Assembly (NCBI RefSeq): GCF_003287735.1
Contig: NZ_NSCM01000015.1
Coordinates: 1 to 64,000, forward strand
Direction: 5' to 3'
DNA length: 64,000 nucleotides
From: Photorhabdus bodei
GTDB lineage: Bacteria > Pseudomonadota > Gammaproteobacteria > Enterobacterales > Enterobacteriaceae
Shown piece after piece: positions 34,357 through 46,488 of the stretch. The notes under the pieces are model-generated. The model had not been told where the DNA came from. It saw only the letters and a program-made list of their open reading frames with translations, and ran no database searches. Position 1 is the first letter of the stretch; each line of letters begins with the position of its first letter. Made by a program: the position numbers and the translations under genes.

Positions 34357-35546
34357 CGGGGGCTCCTTACAAACGCTTGAGCTTTTGCCAAGCGTGTTTC
34401 AAAATCAATTCTTAATAGCAATACGATAGCTGTCGACATAATCAGCAAACTTGAACCACCGTAACTAATCAAAGGTAAAGTCAAACCTTTAGTCGGTAAC
34501 ATACCTGCGGCGGCCCCAACGTTAACCAGAGCTTGGAAACTAAACCAAATACCCACCGAACAAGCCAGAAAACCCGAAAAACGCTGATCCATCTGTAATG
34601 CGCGGCGACCTATCGTCATTGCGCGAAAAGCGACGAAGAATATCATTAACAACACCAAAACCACACCTACGTAACCTAATTCTTCTGCCAAAACAGAGAA
34701 AATAAAGTCAGTATGTGCTTCCGGCAGGTATTCCAGTTTCTGTACTGAATTTCCTAGTCCTTGCCCTAAAAATTCCCCTCGACCAAAAGCCATCAAAGAT
34801 TGCGTTAATTGATAACCTTTGCCGTATGGATCTTCCCAAGGATCCAGAAAGGAAGTTACACGGCGTATACGGTAAGGTTCAGCAATGATTAACAAAACCA
34901 CCGCGAATACCCCTGAACCAATAATTGCTAGAAACTGCCATAATTTTGCCCCGGCCAGAAATAGCATTGCCAACGTTGTTACAAACAGTACAACCACTGT
35001 TCCCAAGTCAGGTTGAGCCAGAAGTAACACGGCTAACACGACCATCACGCCCATTGGCTTACAGAATCCCCAAAAGTTATTCCGCACTTCTTCTACTTTG
35101 CGCACCAAATAACTGGCGAGATAGCAAAATAGAGAAAGTTTCGATAACTCAGCAGGTTGAATTCTCAAAGGCCCAATGGCAATCCAACGCGATGCACCAT
35201 TTACTGAATTTCCCACCACCAGGACAACCAGCAACAAAATAACGGAAATAAGCAGCATCAGATTGCTATAGCGTTGCCAGAAATCCATTGAGATACGCAA
35301 TGTAATCAATGACAACCCGAAAGCCAGCAAGAGATAAATCGCATCACGCTTAGCAAACAGAAACGGATCTTCTGCAAGACGCTGCCCAACCGGCATCGAT
35401 GCTGATGTCACCATAACAAAGCCGATAATTCCTAATCCGAGTGTCAGCCAAACCAGTGTGCGATCATACAACACCATATTGGTGACATCAGTTTCACGGC
35501 CACCAATAACCCAGTCTTTTAATCTACTGAATCCCGGAATAGACAT
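34353..35546 (-). CDS. ftsW: Septal peptidoglycan glycosyltransferase FtsW
   Basis: SEDS-family lipid II polymerase that works with FtsI at the septum. About ten membrane segments; the family signatures [18 protein letters not shown] and the C-terminal [12 protein letters not shown] are present. 397 residues (E. coli 414, whose N-terminus is longer). It begins on the last base of the murD stop codon. Confidence 0.96.
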   Translation of the reverse strand: MSIPGFSRLKDWVIGGRETDVTNMVLYDRTLVWLTLGLGIIGFVMVTSASMPVGQRLAEDPFLFAKRDAIYLLLAFGLSLITLRISMDFWQRYSNLMLLISVILLLVVLVVGNSVNGASRWIAIGPLRIQPAELSKLSLFCYLASYLVRKVEEVRNNFWGFCKPMGVMVVLAVLLLAQPDLGTVVVLFVTTLAMLFLAGAKLWQFLAIIGSGVFAVVLLIIAEPYRIRRVTSFLDPWEDPYGKGYQLTQSLMAFGRGEFLGQGLGNSVQKLEYLPEAHTDFIFSVLAEELGYVGVVLVLLMIFFVAFRAMTIGRRALQMDQRFSGFLACSVGIWFSFQALVNVGAAAGMLPTKGLTLPLISYGGSSLLIMSTAIVLLLRIDFETRLAKAQAFVRSPR

Positions 35547-36856
35547 CAGCCCAACTCCTCTGCCAAGCGGGTAAACTCATGACCACGCTGTTCAAAATTA
35601 CGGAACTGATCAAGGCTTGCGCAAGCAGGAGATAACAGCACCATGTCACCAGCCACCAGACGCGGAGCAATATCACGTATCGCCTGTTCCATAGTTTCAG
35701 TCAATGTCGCTATTTCCGGGCGTAGTTGAGCCAACTGTTTTCCATCCCGACCAAAGCAGTAAAGCTGAACTTTATTCCCACTCAGGAAAGGTTTAAGCGG
35801 AGAAAAATCTGCCGACTTGCCATCACCACCTAACAGCAAATAAAGCGAGCCCTCCAGGTTCAGACCATCAAGCGCCGCCACCGTACTGCCAACATTGGTC
35901 GCCTTAGAATCGTTAATCCAACGCACCCCGTTGTTCAGGCGAACAAGCTGGAAACGGTGGTCAAGTCCCGGATAAACCGTCAATGTTGCCAAACTGGCTT
36001 CACGAGGAATACCAACCGCATCAGCTAAAGCCAATGCAACCAACCCATTGACGTAGTTATGTCGTCCAGTCAGCTTAATTTCATTTGTCGCCAGCAGTGA
36101 TTGGTTGTGAGCTTTCAAAAAGGCATTTTCACTATCAAGCTGGTAGTCACCACAATCGACACCAAAGCTGACACAACGGCTATCCATACCCGTTTCAGGC
36201 AGTGTCAGGGGATCTTGAGCATTCACAATGCATCTTTTCGCCTGACGATAAATCCTCAGTTTAGCTGCCCGGTACTGAGATACCCCCTGAGGATAACGAT
36301 CCATATGGTCCTCAGTCACATTAAGCACAGTGGCGGCTGTTGCGTTCAGACTATATGTAGTTTCCAACTGGAAACTGGAGAGCTCTAAGACATAAAGCTG
36401 ACAAGATTTCTTCAACAATTCTAATGCAGGTAGGCCAATATTACCGCCAACACCCACCGGCCAATTAGCCGCCTTCGCCATTTCACCGACAAGACTGGTA
36501 ACGGTACTTTTACCATTAGAGCCAGTAATGGCGACTATCGGGGCTGTTGCTTCACGGCAAAACAACTCGATATCACCAACAATTTCAATACCTGCATTAG
36601 CCGCAGCCTGCAATTCCGCCGTTGCCAAGGCAACGCCTGGGCTTACAACAATCAAGTCAGCATCCATCAACCAGCCAACATTCAGGCTTCCACTGTGACA
36701 CTCAACACCATCGGGCAGTTTATCCTTGCCGGGTGGTACCGCACGAGTATCTATCACACGAGGGATCACACCTCGCGCCATAAAAAAGTCAACACAGGAG
36801 AGACCCGTTAGCCCCAACCCGATAATGACGACTTTTTTACCCAAATAATCTGCCAT
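35546..36856 (-). CDS. murD: UDP-N-acetylmuramoyl-L-alanine--D-glutamate ligase
   Basis: Adds D-Glu to UDP-MurNAc-L-Ala. Start at [21 protein letters not shown] (36856), matching E. coli; 436 residues against 438. Motifs: ATP-binding [25 protein letters not shown], the [13 protein letters not shown] segment and [11 protein letters not shown]. 2 bases after the mraY stop. Confidence 0.97.
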   Translation of the reverse strand: MADYLGKKVVIIGLGLTGLSCVDFFMARGVIPRVIDTRAVPPGKDKLPDGVECHSGSLNVGWLMDADLIVVSPGVALATAELQAAANAGIEIVGDIELFCREATAPIVAITGSNGKSTVTSLVGEMAKAANWPVGVGGNIGLPALELLKKSCQLYVLELSSFQLETTYSLNATAATVLNVTEDHMDRYPQGVSQYRAAKLRIYRQAKRCIVNAQDPLTLPETGMDSRCVSFGVDCGDYQLDSENAFLKAHNQSLLATNEIKLTGRHNYVNGLVALALADAVGIPREASLATLTVYPGLDHRFQLVRLNNGVRWINDSKATNVGSTVAALDGLNLEGSLYLLLGGDGKSADFSPLKPFLSGNKVQLYCFGRDGKQLAQLRPEIATLTETMEQAIRDIAPRLVAGDMVLLSPACASLDQFRNFEQRGHEFTRLAEELG

Positions 36857-36858
36857 GA

Positions 36859-37941
36859 TTAACGTACCTTCAATGTTGCCAAGCCAATCAGCACTAGCAT
36901 CAGAGAAATAATCCAAAAACGCACAATAACACGCGGTTCTGGCCAGCCTTTCAATTCATAATGATGGTGAATAGGTGCCATACGGAAAATACGCTGACCG
37001 CGCAGTTTAAAAGAACCCACCTGTAAAATAACTGACAGGGTTTCCACCACAAATACACCGCCCATAATCACCAGTAGAAACTCTTGGCGTAGCAACACAG
37101 CAATCGTCCCCAGTGCGCCACCTAATGCCAAAGAGCCCACATCCCCCATGAAAACCTGAGCCGGGTAAGTGTTGAACCACAAGAAACCTAATCCAGCACC
37201 CACAATCGCAGTACAGACGATAACCAGTTCACCAGCATGGCTCAGATAAGGGATATGCAGATAGTTAGCAAAATTGACATTACCTGTCGCCCATGCCACC
37301 AAAGCAAAACCCGCTGCAACAAAAACGGTTGGCATAATTGCCAAACCATCCAATCCGTCGGTCAAATTCACTGCATTACTGGTTCCGACAATCACAAAGT
37401 AGGTCAACAGAATATAAAGCACACCCAGTTGCGGCATCACATCTTTAAAGAATGGCACGACCAATTGTGTTGCCGGAGTATCTTTGCCGAAACTGTACAT
37501 TGCAAACGCCACCCCCAATGCCAGGACGGACTGCCAAAAATACTTCCAACGGGCAATCAACCCCTTAGTATCTTTGCGCACAACTTTGCGGTAATCATCC
37601 ACAAAACCAACAATGCCGTAACCAATCAGCACAATCAGCACGCACCAAACATAGGGATTATTCAAGCGTACCCACAACAGTGTAGAAATCGTAATTGAAA
37701 GTAAGATCAGCAAACCACCCATCGTCGGCGTACCACGTTTGCTAAAGTGAGATTCCGGCCCATCATTGCGAACAACCTGCCCGATTTGTAATTTTTGCAG
37801 AAAGGCGATCATACGCGGCCCCATCCACAATGCGATAGCCAAAGCAGTCAGCAGGCTGACGATAGCCCTAAACGTCAAGTAAGAAAAAACGTTAAAGCCG
37901 GAGTGATATTTGACCAAATATTCGGCCAGCCAAACTAACAT
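36859..37941 (-). CDS. mraY: Phospho-N-acetylmuramoyl-pentapeptide transferase MraY
   Basis: Polytopic membrane enzyme forming lipid I from UDP-MurNAc-pentapeptide and undecaprenyl phosphate. About ten membrane segments. Signatures: [36 protein letters not shown] and [15 protein letters not shown] (the HHH loop). 360 residues, the E. coli length. Overlaps murF by 7 bases. Confidence 0.98.
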   Translation of the reverse strand: MLVWLAEYLVKYHSGFNVFSYLTFRAIVSLLTALAIALWMGPRMIAFLQKLQIGQVVRNDGPESHFSKRGTPTMGGLLILLSITISTLLWVRLNNPYVWCVLIVLIGYGIVGFVDDYRKVVRKDTKGLIARWKYFWQSVLALGVAFAMYSFGKDTPATQLVVPFFKDVMPQLGVLYILLTYFVIVGTSNAVNLTDGLDGLAIMPTVFVAAGFALVAWATGNVNFANYLHIPYLSHAGELVIVCTAIVGAGLGFLWFNTYPAQVFMGDVGSLALGGALGTIAVLLRQEFLLVIMGGVFVVETLSVILQVGSFKLRGQRIFRMAPIHHHYELKGWPEPRVIVRFWIISLMLVLIGLATLKVR

Positions 37942-39314
37942 GTGAAGCTCTCCTGTAATGCGTGGACAACATCTTCCATTGTGGTATTACGCGAACCTTT
38001 AACTAACACTGAAAAGACTTTGTGTTGTTGTAATAGTGGAACCAATGTTGCGATCAATGCAGCTTTATCCGCAAAATGCTGACCACAACCGCTCGCTTCA
38101 CTAACATGAATACTTAATTTGCCCACACTGAACACACTATCGATACCGCAAGAAGCTACGGTTTCACCAATCTGACGATGGTAATCTGCTGACTGTTCAC
38201 CCAATGCCCCTATATCGCCTACAACCAGCACTCGGTAACCCGGCATCTGTGATAACACCTGAACTGCAACAGTCATTGAGCCGACATTGGCGTTATAAGT
38301 ATCATCAAGCAGCAATTTTCCTTCTGCCAGATTGATTGGAAACAACCGCCCTGACACCGCTTTCAGCTCAGATAAGCCCAGACGAATATCTTGCAGGGTT
38401 GCTCCAACAGAAATTGCTAACGCACTGGCTGCTAACGCATTGGCGACATTGTGTTTTCCAGGCAACGGCAAATTGATTTCTGTGCTACCAATAGGCGTAT
38501 GCAGACAAAAATCCGTCGTCAGTTGTTTAACCTGAACATCTGTAGCGTAAAAATCAGCACCTGATGCTTGTTGCATGGAAAAACGCTGTACTGTTTTGTC
38601 GCCAATAACCTGCTGCCAGTGAGTCCAATCATTGCTTTCCATATTGATAATGGCCGTACCTTTCTCTGAAAGACCGGTAAAAATCTCGCCCTTAGCTTTT
38701 GCAATACTCGCCAGAGAGCCAAAATCCGCTAAGTGCGCAGCAAACAGGTTATTGACTAATGCTGTTTCCGGCCGAGCCATTTCTGCGGTATAGGCAATTT
38801 CACCAACATGGCTTGCACCTAATTCAACCACAGCAAACTCATGTTGTTCCGTCAGCCTGAACAATGTCAGCGGCACACCGATATCATTATTCAGGTTACC
38901 TGCGGTATAGAGCGTGTTGCCACATTGGCGCAAAATCGCTGCGGTCATCTCTTTTACCGATGTTTTGCCGGACGAACCCGTCAACGCAACAACACGGGCA
39001 TTACTCTGCTGGCGAACCCAACTCGCTAATTTACCCATTGCTAAACGAGTATCTTTAACCACGACCTGTGGAAAGTTAATATCCAATACGCGGCTGACGA
39101 GCAAAGCACTGGCACCAGCGTTGACTGCATCAGCACAAAAATCATGAGCATCAAAACGCTCACCTTTCAAGGCAATAAACAAACTGCCATTGCCAACCTG
39201 ACGGCTGTCAGTAGTCACATCACTAATACAAATATTTGCTGCCTGCTGCTCAGTCACCTGATTCAATACGCCATCCGTTACTTGTGCCAGTTGTTGCAGA
39301 GTGAGGGAAATCAT
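37935..39314 (-). CDS. murF: UDP-MurNAc-tripeptide--D-alanyl-D-alanine ligase
   Basis: Adds the D-Ala-D-Ala made by DdlB to the UDP-MurNAc-tripeptide. P-loop [14 protein letters not shown] lies near residue 110, [11 protein letters not shown] and [11 protein letters not shown] follow, with [11 protein letters not shown] near residue 330. 459 residues (E. coli 452). Overlaps murE by 4 bases. Confidence 0.96.
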   Translation of the reverse strand: MISLTLQQLAQVTDGVLNQVTEQQAANICISDVTTDSRQVGNGSLFIALKGERFDAHDFCADAVNAGASALLVSRVLDINFPQVVVKDTRLAMGKLASWVRQQSNARVVALTGSSGKTSVKEMTAAILRQCGNTLYTAGNLNNDIGVPLTLFRLTEQHEFAVVELGASHVGEIAYTAEMARPETALVNNLFAAHLADFGSLASIAKAKGEIFTGLSEKGTAIINMESNDWTHWQQVIGDKTVQRFSMQQASGADFYATDVQVKQLTTDFCLHTPIGSTEINLPLPGKHNVANALAASALAISVGATLQDIRLGLSELKAVSGRLFPINLAEGKLLLDDTYNANVGSMTVAVQVLSQMPGYRVLVVGDIGALGEQSADYHRQIGETVASCGIDSVFSVGKLSIHVSEASGCGQHFADKAALIATLVPLLQQHKVFSVLVKGSRNTTMEDVVHALQESFTC

Positions 39315-40798
39315 GCGATCACCCCCAGTAACCGAGCAACAGTCAACCGGTCTGAGTAATCCAAGCGACGATGGCCCACCAATTGATAATCTTCATGGCC
39401 TTTACCCGCTATCAATACAACATCATCTGCTTTTGCCTGCATAATAGCGTTGGTTACCGCTTCAACACGGCCATGAATCGTTATCGCACCTCCCGGATCA
39501 AGAAAACCCGTTAAGATGTCAGCAACAATTGCCTGTGGCTCTTCATTGCGCGGATTATCATCTGTAACAATCACATAATCGGCCCACTGCTCTGCTACGC
39601 CCCCCATTAACGGGCGTTTACCTTTATCACGATCTCCGCCACAACCAAAAACGCACCAAAGTTTACCCTTACAATGTAAACGCGCGGCTATCAAAGCTTT
39701 CTCCAGCGCATCAGGTGTGTGAGCATAATCAACGACGACAACGGGTTTATCCGGTGCCGTGAATACTTCCATTCGTCCACAGACAGGTTCCAGGCAGGAA
39801 GCTGTTGCAAGCAGTTTTTCCAGCGGATAATCCAGAGCTAATAAGGTGGAAAGCGCCAACAACAGGTTGCTGACATTAAATGCTCCCATCAGGGCGCTAT
39901 CAATTGTACCGCCTCCCCAACTGGACTCGAAGGTAATGGATACCCCTTTATCGTGATACTTTATTTCACGCGCCGCTAACCAACGCCCTTGCCAATTTTC
40001 CGGCAGACAGTTTTCCATCGTCACGGCAACCGCTTGCGGTAAACGGGACAACCACTTCAATCCAATATCATCATCAGCATTGATGATTTGTTGTTTCACA
40101 TTATGCGTGGAAAACAGCAACCATTTAGCTGCTTCGTAGTGCGCCATATCACCATGATAATCAAGATGATCACGGCTCAAGTTGGTAAACACCGCCGCTT
40201 CAAACGGCAACGCAGCTACACGCCCCTGAACCAGTCCATGAGAAGAGACTTCCATTGCCGCAAAAGTCGCCCCTTGCCGAACAAGTTGTTGCAAATCCAG
40301 TTGAATATCAACAGCCGAGCCTGTGGTATTTTCAGTTGGCGCCACATGCCCCAGTAAACCATTACCGACAGTTCCCATCACGGCACTGGTTTCCCCCAAT
40401 CCGTGACTCCACTGAGCAAGTAATTGGGTAGTGGTTGTTTTACCATTGGTTCCGGTTACACCAATCAAGTGCAATTTATCACCGGGGTGACAATAAAACT
40501 CACCAGCTAACTGTGACAACTTATTATTCAAATCGTTCACATAAACAACCGGAACACCATGCATAATTTGTACGGTTCCGTTATCAACCTTGCCCTGGGC
40601 TTCTGCAATAACCGCCGCAACCCCTTGTGCGATGGCTTGAGGAATGTAGTGTCGACCATCTGTCTGGTGCCCTTTAATAGCAACAAACAGATCTCCGGCA
40701 GCCGATTTACGGCTGTCCAATGTCATTTCGCGTAACTCACACACTGGGACGTCAATACCCAACGGCGCGAGTAAATCGCGTAGATTACGATCTGCCAC
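39311..40798 (-). CDS. murE: UDP-MurNAc-L-Ala-D-Glu--meso-diaminopimelate ligase
   Basis: Adds meso-DAP as the third stem residue. P-loop [13 protein letters not shown] near residue 115, [28 protein letters not shown], and [10 protein letters not shown], whose DNPR motif is the meso-DAP specificity mark. 495 residues, the E. coli length. Overlaps ftsI by 14 bases. Confidence 0.97.
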   Translation of the reverse strand: MADRNLRDLLAPLGIDVPVCELREMTLDSRKSAAGDLFVAIKGHQTDGRHYIPQAIAQGVAAVIAEAQGKVDNGTVQIMHGVPVVYVNDLNNKLSQLAGEFYCHPGDKLHLIGVTGTNGKTTTTQLLAQWSHGLGETSAVMGTVGNGLLGHVAPTENTTGSAVDIQLDLQQLVRQGATFAAMEVSSHGLVQGRVAALPFEAAVFTNLSRDHLDYHGDMAHYEAAKWLLFSTHNVKQQIINADDDIGLKWLSRLPQAVAVTMENCLPENWQGRWLAAREIKYHDKGVSITFESSWGGGTIDSALMGAFNVSNLLLALSTLLALDYPLEKLLATASCLEPVCGRMEVFTAPDKPVVVVDYAHTPDALEKALIAARLHCKGKLWCVFGCGGDRDKGKRPLMGGVAEQWADYVIVTDDNPRNEEPQAIVADILTGFLDPGGAITIHGRVEAVTNAIMQAKADDVVLIAGKGHEDYQLVGHRRLDYSDRLTVARLLGVIA

Positions 40799-42554
40799 CT
40801 GTATCCTCTTTCTTATTAATCACAAATTCGTTTTTATCACCTGCCGCCAAAGCATCTGGCTCCACATTCATGATGCGTAGAACGCCCCCCATAATGGCAC
40901 CAAATACCGGCGCAGAAACCACACCGCCGTAATACTTACCTGTCAGTGGATCATTAATGATCACAACCAGTGCAAATCTTGGATTACTTGCAGGGGCAAC
41001 ACCTGCGGCGTAAGAGATATATCGGCTAGCATATTTGCCATCCGGCCCAACTTTCTTAGCTGTACCCGTCTTGATTGCAATCCGATAACCTTTTATCGCC
41101 GCTCGCACTCCGCCGCCGCCGGGCAGAGCCACACTTTCCATCATATGAACGACTGTTCGCATAATAGGCTCAGGAAATACTCTTGTGCCTGGCACAGGTG
41201 GATCAACTTTGGTAATTGACAGAGGACGATAAATACCCAAGCTACCAATCGTTGCATAGACCCGCGCTAACTGTAATGGTGTTACCATCAGCCCATAACC
41301 GTAAGAAAAGGTCGCTCTATCAAGATCTGACCACCGTTGTTTTCCTGTTGGATATAAGCCACTGCTTTCTCCAACCAACCCCAGATTGGTCGCCTTTCCT
41401 AACCCAAAACGTGAATAAACATCCACCAATTCTGTCGCGGGCATCGCCAACGCTAGCTTAGAAACACCGACGTTACTCGATTTTTGTAAAATACCAGTGA
41501 TAGATAATTCAGGATAACGGGATACGTCTCTGATTTCCTTACCGCTTATCCTATAAGGTACTGTATTAATAACGGTATTTTCTTTGATGATACCATCATT
41601 CAGCGCAGCCATTACCACCATCGGCTTAACAGTGGAACCTGGCTCGAAAATATCGGTGATAGCCCGGTTACGCATTACTTCTTTTGGCGTATTGATGCGA
41701 TTATTTGGGTTATAAGATGGGCTGTTTGCCATTGCCAGCACTTCTCCGGTATTAACATCCACCAACACCGCTGTACCGGATTCTGCTTTGTTAAAGGCCA
41801 CCGCATTGGTTAATTCGCGGTAAACCAGCGCCTGTAAACGTTCATCAATACTCAATACCAGATTGTGGGCCGCCAGACTATCAACAGATGAGATATCTTC
41901 GATGACACGGCCAAAGCGATCTTTGCGTACAGTCCGCTCACCCGGTTGCCCCGTCAACCAACGATCAAAACTTTTTTCCACGCCTTCAATACCCTGACCA
42001 TCAACGTTGGTCACGCCAATAATATGTGCCGTTACCTGACCTGACGGATAATAACGCCGGGATTCCTGACGCAAATAAATTCCCGGTAATTTCAGTTTAT
42101 GAATATAATCGCCAACTGATGGGTTAACCTGACGCGCTAAATAAACAAAACGACCTTTTGGATTAACGCTAACTTTGTCAATAAGCTGCTCAAGAGGCAA
42201 ATTAATGGCATCGGATAAAGCTTTCCAGCGGGTATCACCCGTAATTCCCCCTTGTTCAAATACCTCTTTCGGATCTGCCCAAACAGCATTTACTGGAACG
42301 CTAACAGCCAGAGGTCGGCCCATTCGGTCACTGATCATACCGCGAGCGGTAGGGACTGATTGCACGCGCAGGGAACGTAAATCACCTTCTTTAACCAGTT
42401 GATCAGGATTGATGACCTGCAAATAAGTCACTCTCAGCAATAAGGCAATTAAAGCTACAGCAATCCCCCCACATAACAAAGCAAAACGCCAGCTAACAAA
42501 ACTGGCTTTTTTATCTTCTTGCCTTTTTAACTTCACGGGGCGTGCTGCTTTCAT
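40785..42554 (-). CDS. ftsI: Septal transpeptidase FtsI (PBP3)
   Basis: Class B penicillin-binding protein that cross-links septal peptidoglycan. A short cytoplasmic N-terminus is followed by one membrane segment (about 22-42), a pedestal domain with [18 protein letters not shown], and the transpeptidase domain with SxxK in EPGSTVKP (about Ser305), SSN in [10 protein letters not shown] and KTGT in IKTGTAKKV. 589 residues (E. coli 588). 28 bases after ftsL. Confidence 0.97.
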   Translation of the reverse strand: MKAARPVKLKRQEDKKASFVSWRFALLCGGIAVALIALLLRVTYLQVINPDQLVKEGDLRSLRVQSVPTARGMISDRMGRPLAVSVPVNAVWADPKEVFEQGGITGDTRWKALSDAINLPLEQLIDKVSVNPKGRFVYLARQVNPSVGDYIHKLKLPGIYLRQESRRYYPSGQVTAHIIGVTNVDGQGIEGVEKSFDRWLTGQPGERTVRKDRFGRVIEDISSVDSLAAHNLVLSIDERLQALVYRELTNAVAFNKAESGTAVLVDVNTGEVLAMANSPSYNPNNRINTPKEVMRNRAITDIFEPGSTVKPMVVMAALNDGIIKENTVINTVPYRISGKEIRDVSRYPELSITGILQKSSNVGVSKLALAMPATELVDVYSRFGLGKATNLGLVGESSGLYPTGKQRWSDLDRATFSYGYGLMVTPLQLARVYATIGSLGIYRPLSITKVDPPVPGTRVFPEPIMRTVVHMMESVALPGGGGVRAAIKGYRIAIKTGTAKKVGPDGKYASRYISYAAGVAPASNPRFALVVIINDPLTGKYYGGVVSAPVFGAIMGGVLRIMNVEPDALAAGDKNEFVINKKEDTGGRS

Positions 42555-42582
42555 CTCTTACCTTTTTAATAATTAAATTAAC

Positions 42583-42900
42583 TCACTGTGAAACAACAAT
42601 GTTTTCTTGAGCAGGGCTAACATGCTGCATATGCATTTTTTCAACAGCTATCCGCTCAACCCGGCTGTGATCACCCAAAGCATTTTCTTCGAGGATCAAA
42701 TTACGCCACTCGATATCTAATGCATCACGTTCCACCACCAGATGCTCTCTTTCAGCCGTCAACAAACGGGTTTCATGTGCAGTAGTTACAACAACTATGG
42801 CCGAAACCAGTACAACGACTAGAAGAATTAACGGTATCTTGGCATTCTTGAGCAAATCGCTGCCGATAATACCGGTTAATCCGTGACGTTCACCTGCCAT
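42583..42900 (-). CDS. ftsL: Cell division protein FtsL
   Basis: Small bitopic divisome protein that forms a coiled coil with FtsB and binds FtsQ. 105 residues: cytoplasmic N-terminus, membrane segment (about 22-45, [20 protein letters not shown]), then a heptad-rich periplasmic region ending in [12 protein letters not shown]. Starts on the last base of rsmH's stop codon, as usual in the cluster. Confidence 0.93.
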   Translation of the reverse strand: MAGERHGLTGIIGSDLLKNAKIPLILLVVVLVSAIVVVTTAHETRLLTAEREHLVVERDALDIEWRNLILEENALGDHSRVERIAVEKMHMQHVSPAQENIVVSQ

Positions 42901-43844
42901 TATTCACTAACTTTTTCAGCAAAACGCAAAACAGAACTACGAGCCCGTGGGTTATTAGCCACTTCTTCCTCTGGAGGTTTCATCTTGCCAATCGATTTCA
43001 AGCTACGCCCACCTTGTGCTTTCAGTTGCTCTTCTGTGAGTGGCAATCCTGCCGGTACTTGTGGCCCTCGACTATTCTGACGAATAAATCGTTTAACAAT
43101 CCGATCTTCCAGCGAATGGAAACTAATCACTGAAAGTCTCCCCTGCAGTGCAAGCACTTGTAATGCTCCCTCCAGCGCCTGCTCAATCTCTTCCAGCTCA
43201 CTGTTGATATAGATCCTAATAGCCTGGAAGCTCCTGGTTGCTGGATGCTTATGTTTTTCTTTTACCGGGCTGGCCTGAGCAATCAAATCGGCTAGCGCTT
43301 TTGTTCGGGTAATTGGCTCTTCCTGATTGCGTGCCACAATTGCTCTGGCAATGCGTTTGGCGAAACGCTCTTCACCAAATGTTTTCAATACCCAGGCAAT
43401 ATCATCTGCTGTTGCGTTCATCAGCCATTCCGCTGCTGACTGCCCGCGAGTCGGGTCCATCCGCATATCTAGCGGCCCATCACGCATAAAAGAAAAACCG
43501 CGTTCCGGATCATCCAACTGAGGCGAAGAAACACCTAAATCCAGTAATACACCATCAATTTTGCCGATTAGCCCGGCTTTTTCTGTATAGTGAGCCAATT
43601 TAGAAAATGGCCCATGTACAATTGAAAAACGTGGATCTGTAATTGCTTTCGCCACTTCAATCGCCTGAGGATCTCGATCAATGGCAATTAAGCGACCTGC
43701 CGTCCCCAATTGCGACAAAATCAGACGTGAATGCCCTCCACGGCCAAATGTGCCATCAATATAGATGCCATTTTCACGAATATTCAGTCCGTTGACTGCT
43801 TCATCCAACAATACGCTGGTATGTTTAAAATGACTATTTGCCAT
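42900..43844 (-). CDS. rsmH: 16S rRNA (cytosine1402-N4)-methyltransferase
   Basis: RsmH (MraW) methylates N4 of C1402 in the P site of the 30S subunit. AdoMet-binding [11 protein letters not shown] near residue 28, [18 protein letters not shown] mid-protein and [15 protein letters not shown] near residue 245 are family hallmarks. 314 residues (E. coli 313). 2 bases after mraZ. Confidence 0.97.
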   Translation of the reverse strand: MANSHFKHTSVLLDEAVNGLNIRENGIYIDGTFGRGGHSRLILSQLGTAGRLIAIDRDPQAIEVAKAITDPRFSIVHGPFSKLAHYTEKAGLIGKIDGVLLDLGVSSPQLDDPERGFSFMRDGPLDMRMDPTRGQSAAEWLMNATADDIAWVLKTFGEERFAKRIARAIVARNQEEPITRTKALADLIAQASPVKEKHKHPATRSFQAIRIYINSELEEIEQALEGALQVLALQGRLSVISFHSLEDRIVKRFIRQNSRGPQVPAGLPLTEEQLKAQGGRSLKSIGKMKPPEEEVANNPRARSSVLRFAEKVSE

Positions 43845-43846
43845 AT

Positions 43847-44305
43847 TTATAGTGATAATTCCTGTAGCCGTACTGATAAAGGTTCCTGTGTGGATTGCTC
43901 AGCCGCAATATCATCTTTAACCTGTTGATACCAAGCCTGTTCATCCCACAGTTCAAATTTGTTGAACTGACCAACCAGCATGACCTCTTTGACTAGCCCT
44001 GCATGCTGACGCAATGTATTAGCTAATAAAAGACGTCCTGCACTATCCATCTGGCATTCACTGGCATGACCTAAAAGTAAACGTTGCACCCGACGCTCCG
44101 CCGGATTCATGCTGGATAAGCGAGAAAGTTTTTCTTCAATAATTTCCCATTCAGATAATGTATAAAGCAACAAGCATGGTTGATGAAGGTCAATGGTACA
44201 AACCATTTGCCCTTGTGATTCCTCATTTAGCATAGCCCGGTATCGGGTAGGTACGGTGAGCCGCCCCTTGCTATCGAGATTTATCTGCGTTGCTCCACGA
44301 AACAT
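43847..44305 (-). CDS. mraZ: Transcriptional regulator MraZ
   Basis: AbrB-like ring-forming DNA-binding protein that represses its own dcw promoter. Start at [19 protein letters not shown] (44305) gives 152 residues, the E. coli length; the upstream ATG would add eight unconserved residues. Two repeated half-domains with [13 protein letters not shown] and [13 protein letters not shown]. First gene of the dcw cluster, with operator boxes directly upstream. Confidence 0.96.
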   Translation of the reverse strand: MFRGATQINLDSKGRLTVPTRYRAMLNEESQGQMVCTIDLHQPCLLLYTLSEWEIIEEKLSRLSSMNPAERRVQRLLLGHASECQMDSAGRLLLANTLRQHAGLVKEVMLVGQFNKFELWDEQAWYQQVKDDIAAEQSTQEPLSVRLQELSL

Positions 44306-44333
44306 CCTCAGGCCGCCCCTGGTGATCAAAAAT

Positions 44334-44358
44334 TACCACTTTATCCCACTAATCCCCA
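44334..44358 (-). promoter_or_regulatory. MraZ operator boxes
   Basis: On the minus strand TGGGG, TGGGA and TGGTA recur at exactly 10-base spacing, about 29-53 bases upstream of the mraZ start. This matches the known MraZ binding pattern of direct TGGGN repeats. Confidence 0.85.
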
Positions 44359-44366
44359 CAATAAGG

Positions 44367-44396
44367 AGTTTACGGATGGGACGAAAACCTTGTCAA
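44367..44396 (-). promoter_or_regulatory. Pmra promoter of the dcw cluster
   Basis: Minus strand -35 TTGACA (44391-44396) and -10 GTAAAC/TAAACT (44367-44373) with 17-18 bp spacing, just upstream of the MraZ boxes. The -35 is perfect, and the position fits the E. coli mra promoter. Confidence 0.8.
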
Positions 44397-44399
44397 GCC

Positions 44400-44864
44400 A
44401 GAGCCGATGCGCTTTAGCTATATTTGATGGCAGGATTTTGGCTGTTGGGAGGCATAATTATTAAATTTAGCAATATCAATAATAATTAACACCATGATAA
44501 TTCTGAATAATTTTACAAGCACAAGGAGAGTAAATGTTTACGATAAAATAATGAAAAAATAGTTGTGTGATTAATTTATTTACATAATTTACATTTCATT
44601 ACTATTTAACCACCGTGCAGCAATGTTTATCATTCTATTTGATGCATTCACACTCAAACTAACTAGCAGCAAAAAACCACAAAATAAATATTATTAAAAT
44701 CAATTTAATATATAAAAGACGGCAAAAAACGGGGATAAATAGACAAATCCCAAACTCAAATAAGCGCTGTTCCATGCGCTTCTTCCTACTGAATAATTTA
44801 TGTATGAACGAAATTGCCATTTGCTCGCGCTGAAACACTTCTCTTAAGACAGATCTGACAACCA
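44400..44864. other. mraZ-cra intergenic region
   Basis: AT-rich interval of about 460 bases between the divergent-facing Pmra and the cra terminator. Short frames lack ribosome binding sites; no RNA gene recognised. Confidence 0.4.
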
Positions 44865-44897
44865 AAACCCCCCATCAGAAAATTAATGAGGGGTTTT
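44865..44897 (-). terminator. cra terminator
   Basis: AAAACCCC...TCA / TGA...GGGGTTTT inverted repeat just after the cra stop codon, with T residues following on the minus strand. Confidence 0.75.
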
Positions 44898-44899
44898 TA

Positions 44900-45907
44900 T
44901 CATATTTTCCGACTCAGGCTTCCTCGACGACATAAGTCACGATGTATCCGTGTGATACCTGGCCCTGGCTTCTGCTTTTCATCCAGACTTGCTAACACCA
45001 GTTCCAATACCTGTTCAGCGATTTCACGATGACGCTGCGCTACAGAAAGCACTGGACATTCAAGGAAATCCAATAATTCATGATCACCAAAAGTCGCAAT
45101 AACCAATTGATTTGGTAAACGGCCGCTGTGTTTTAGCGTAACATCCATGACTCCCTGTAACAGGGCAAAAGAGGTGGTGAACAACGCTTGTGGCATTGGA
45201 TGAGTTTCTAACCATGTGGTGAACACTTCAGCAGCCGCATCACGCTCATAGCTGTTTGAGTAAAGATACATCACTTTGCGAGGGTCATCTTTCCATGCTT
45301 CACGGAACCCCTGTTCACGCAGAAAACTGACTGATAATTCAGGTAATGCACCGAGATAAAGCACAGATTCAGCAGGGAATTGGCGAAATTCTTGTGCCAA
45401 CATCTTTGCATCTTCAAAATCATCACCCACTACGCTGATAAAGTGTTCATTTTCAAGTGCCCGATCGAGAGCAATAATAGGCAAAGAACGACTAGCCCAG
45501 CGTTGATAAAAAGGATGCTCCGGCGGTAATGCGGTAGAAACAATAATTGCATCCACCTGACGTTGTAGCAGGTGTTCAACACAACGCATTTCATTCTCAG
45601 GTTGGTCTTCCGAACAGGCTATCAATAACTGATAGCCACGCTGACGAGCCTGACGTTCCAAATAATTAGCAATACGGGTATAGCTGGTATTTTCTAAATC
45701 TGGAATAACCAAACCAATAGAACGGGTACGCCCTGCACGGAGACCGGCTGCCACAGCATTAGGATGGTAATTATGCTCTCTGACCACTGCCATCACTTTT
45801 TCTACCGTTTTATCACTGACACGGTATTGCTTGGCTTTACCATTAATTACATAACTGGCCGTTGTGCGTGAAACACCTGCAAGGCGGGCGATTTCATCCA
45901 GTTTCAC
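44900..45907 (-). CDS. cra: Catabolite repressor/activator Cra (FruR)
   Basis: LacI-family regulator of carbon flow, released from DNA by fructose 1-phosphate. The N-terminal [23 protein letters not shown] and hinge [14 protein letters not shown] precede a periplasmic-binding-like effector domain. 335 residues (E. coli 334). Lies between mraZ and ilvH on the minus strand, as in E. coli. Confidence 0.97.
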   Translation of the reverse strand: MKLDEIARLAGVSRTTASYVINGKAKQYRVSDKTVEKVMAVVREHNYHPNAVAAGLRAGRTRSIGLVIPDLENTSYTRIANYLERQARQRGYQLLIACSEDQPENEMRCVEHLLQRQVDAIIVSTALPPEHPFYQRWASRSLPIIALDRALENEHFISVVGDDFEDAKMLAQEFRQFPAESVLYLGALPELSVSFLREQGFREAWKDDPRKVMYLYSNSYERDAAAEVFTTWLETHPMPQALFTTSFALLQGVMDVTLKHSGRLPNQLVIATFGDHELLDFLECPVLSVAQRHREIAEQVLELVLASLDEKQKPGPGITRIHRDLCRRGSLSRKI

Positions 45908-45929
45908 ATTAACTCCTTCATAGACCCAA

Positions 45930-45960
45930 AAAAGGCCCTACTTTATCGCAGAGCCTGATA
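45930..45960 (-). terminator. Weak terminator between ilvH and cra
   Basis: Minus-strand AGGCTCT...AGGGCCT hairpin followed by six T residues, in the 87-base gap between the ilvH stop and the cra start. It probably terminates ilvIH; read-through into cra is possible. Confidence 0.55.
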
Positions 45961-45994
45961 AATGTATGCACATAGCCCCGCAGTTTGCGATTTT

Positions 45995-46486
45995 TCATCG
46001 CATAATTTTATCCCCGCGAGAGACACCGACAATACCCGAACGAGCAACTTCAACAATTTCAGCAACATCCCGAACAGCATCGAGAAAGGCATCCAATTTA
46101 TCGCTGGTTCCCACCAACTGTACGGTATATAAGGTCGAAGTCACATCAACGATCTGCCCACGGAAGATGTCAGTACTGCGTTTGATCTCTTCACGTCCAT
46201 ATCCACTGGCCTGCAATTTGACTAGCATAATCTCACGCTCTACATGAGAACCCGGTGCCAACTCGCTGACTCGTAACACATCCACCAACTTGTGCAACTG
46301 TTTTTCAATCTGTTCAAGTACCCTTGCATCGCCCTTAGTCTGAATTGTCATCCGCGATAATGTCGGATCATCAGTTGGGGCGACAGTTAAACTTTCAATG
46401 TTGTAGCCACGTTGGGAAAACAGACCAACAACCCGGGACAAAGCCCCTGATTCGTTTTCAAGTAATACAGATAAAATCCGGCGCAT
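45995..46486 (-). CDS. ilvH: Acetolactate synthase III, small regulatory subunit
   Basis: ACT-domain subunit that stabilises IlvI and confers valine feedback inhibition. Start at [22 protein letters not shown] (46486) gives 163 residues, the E. coli length; upstream in-frame residues lie in the ilvI tail. N-terminal ACT domain with GALSRV and the C-terminal [16 protein letters not shown] are as expected. 2 bases after the ilvI stop. Confidence 0.96.
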   Translation of the reverse strand: MRRILSVLLENESGALSRVVGLFSQRGYNIESLTVAPTDDPTLSRMTIQTKGDARVLEQIEKQLHKLVDVLRVSELAPGSHVEREIMLVKLQASGYGREEIKRSTDIFRGQIVDVTSTLYTVQLVGTSDKLDAFLDAVRDVAEIVEVARSGIVGVSRGDKIMR

Positions 46487-46488
46487 AA

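Noticed and set aside
44659..44865. 68-codon minus-strand frame between mraZ and cra
   Set aside because: No RBS, low-complexity tail, overlaps the cra terminator.
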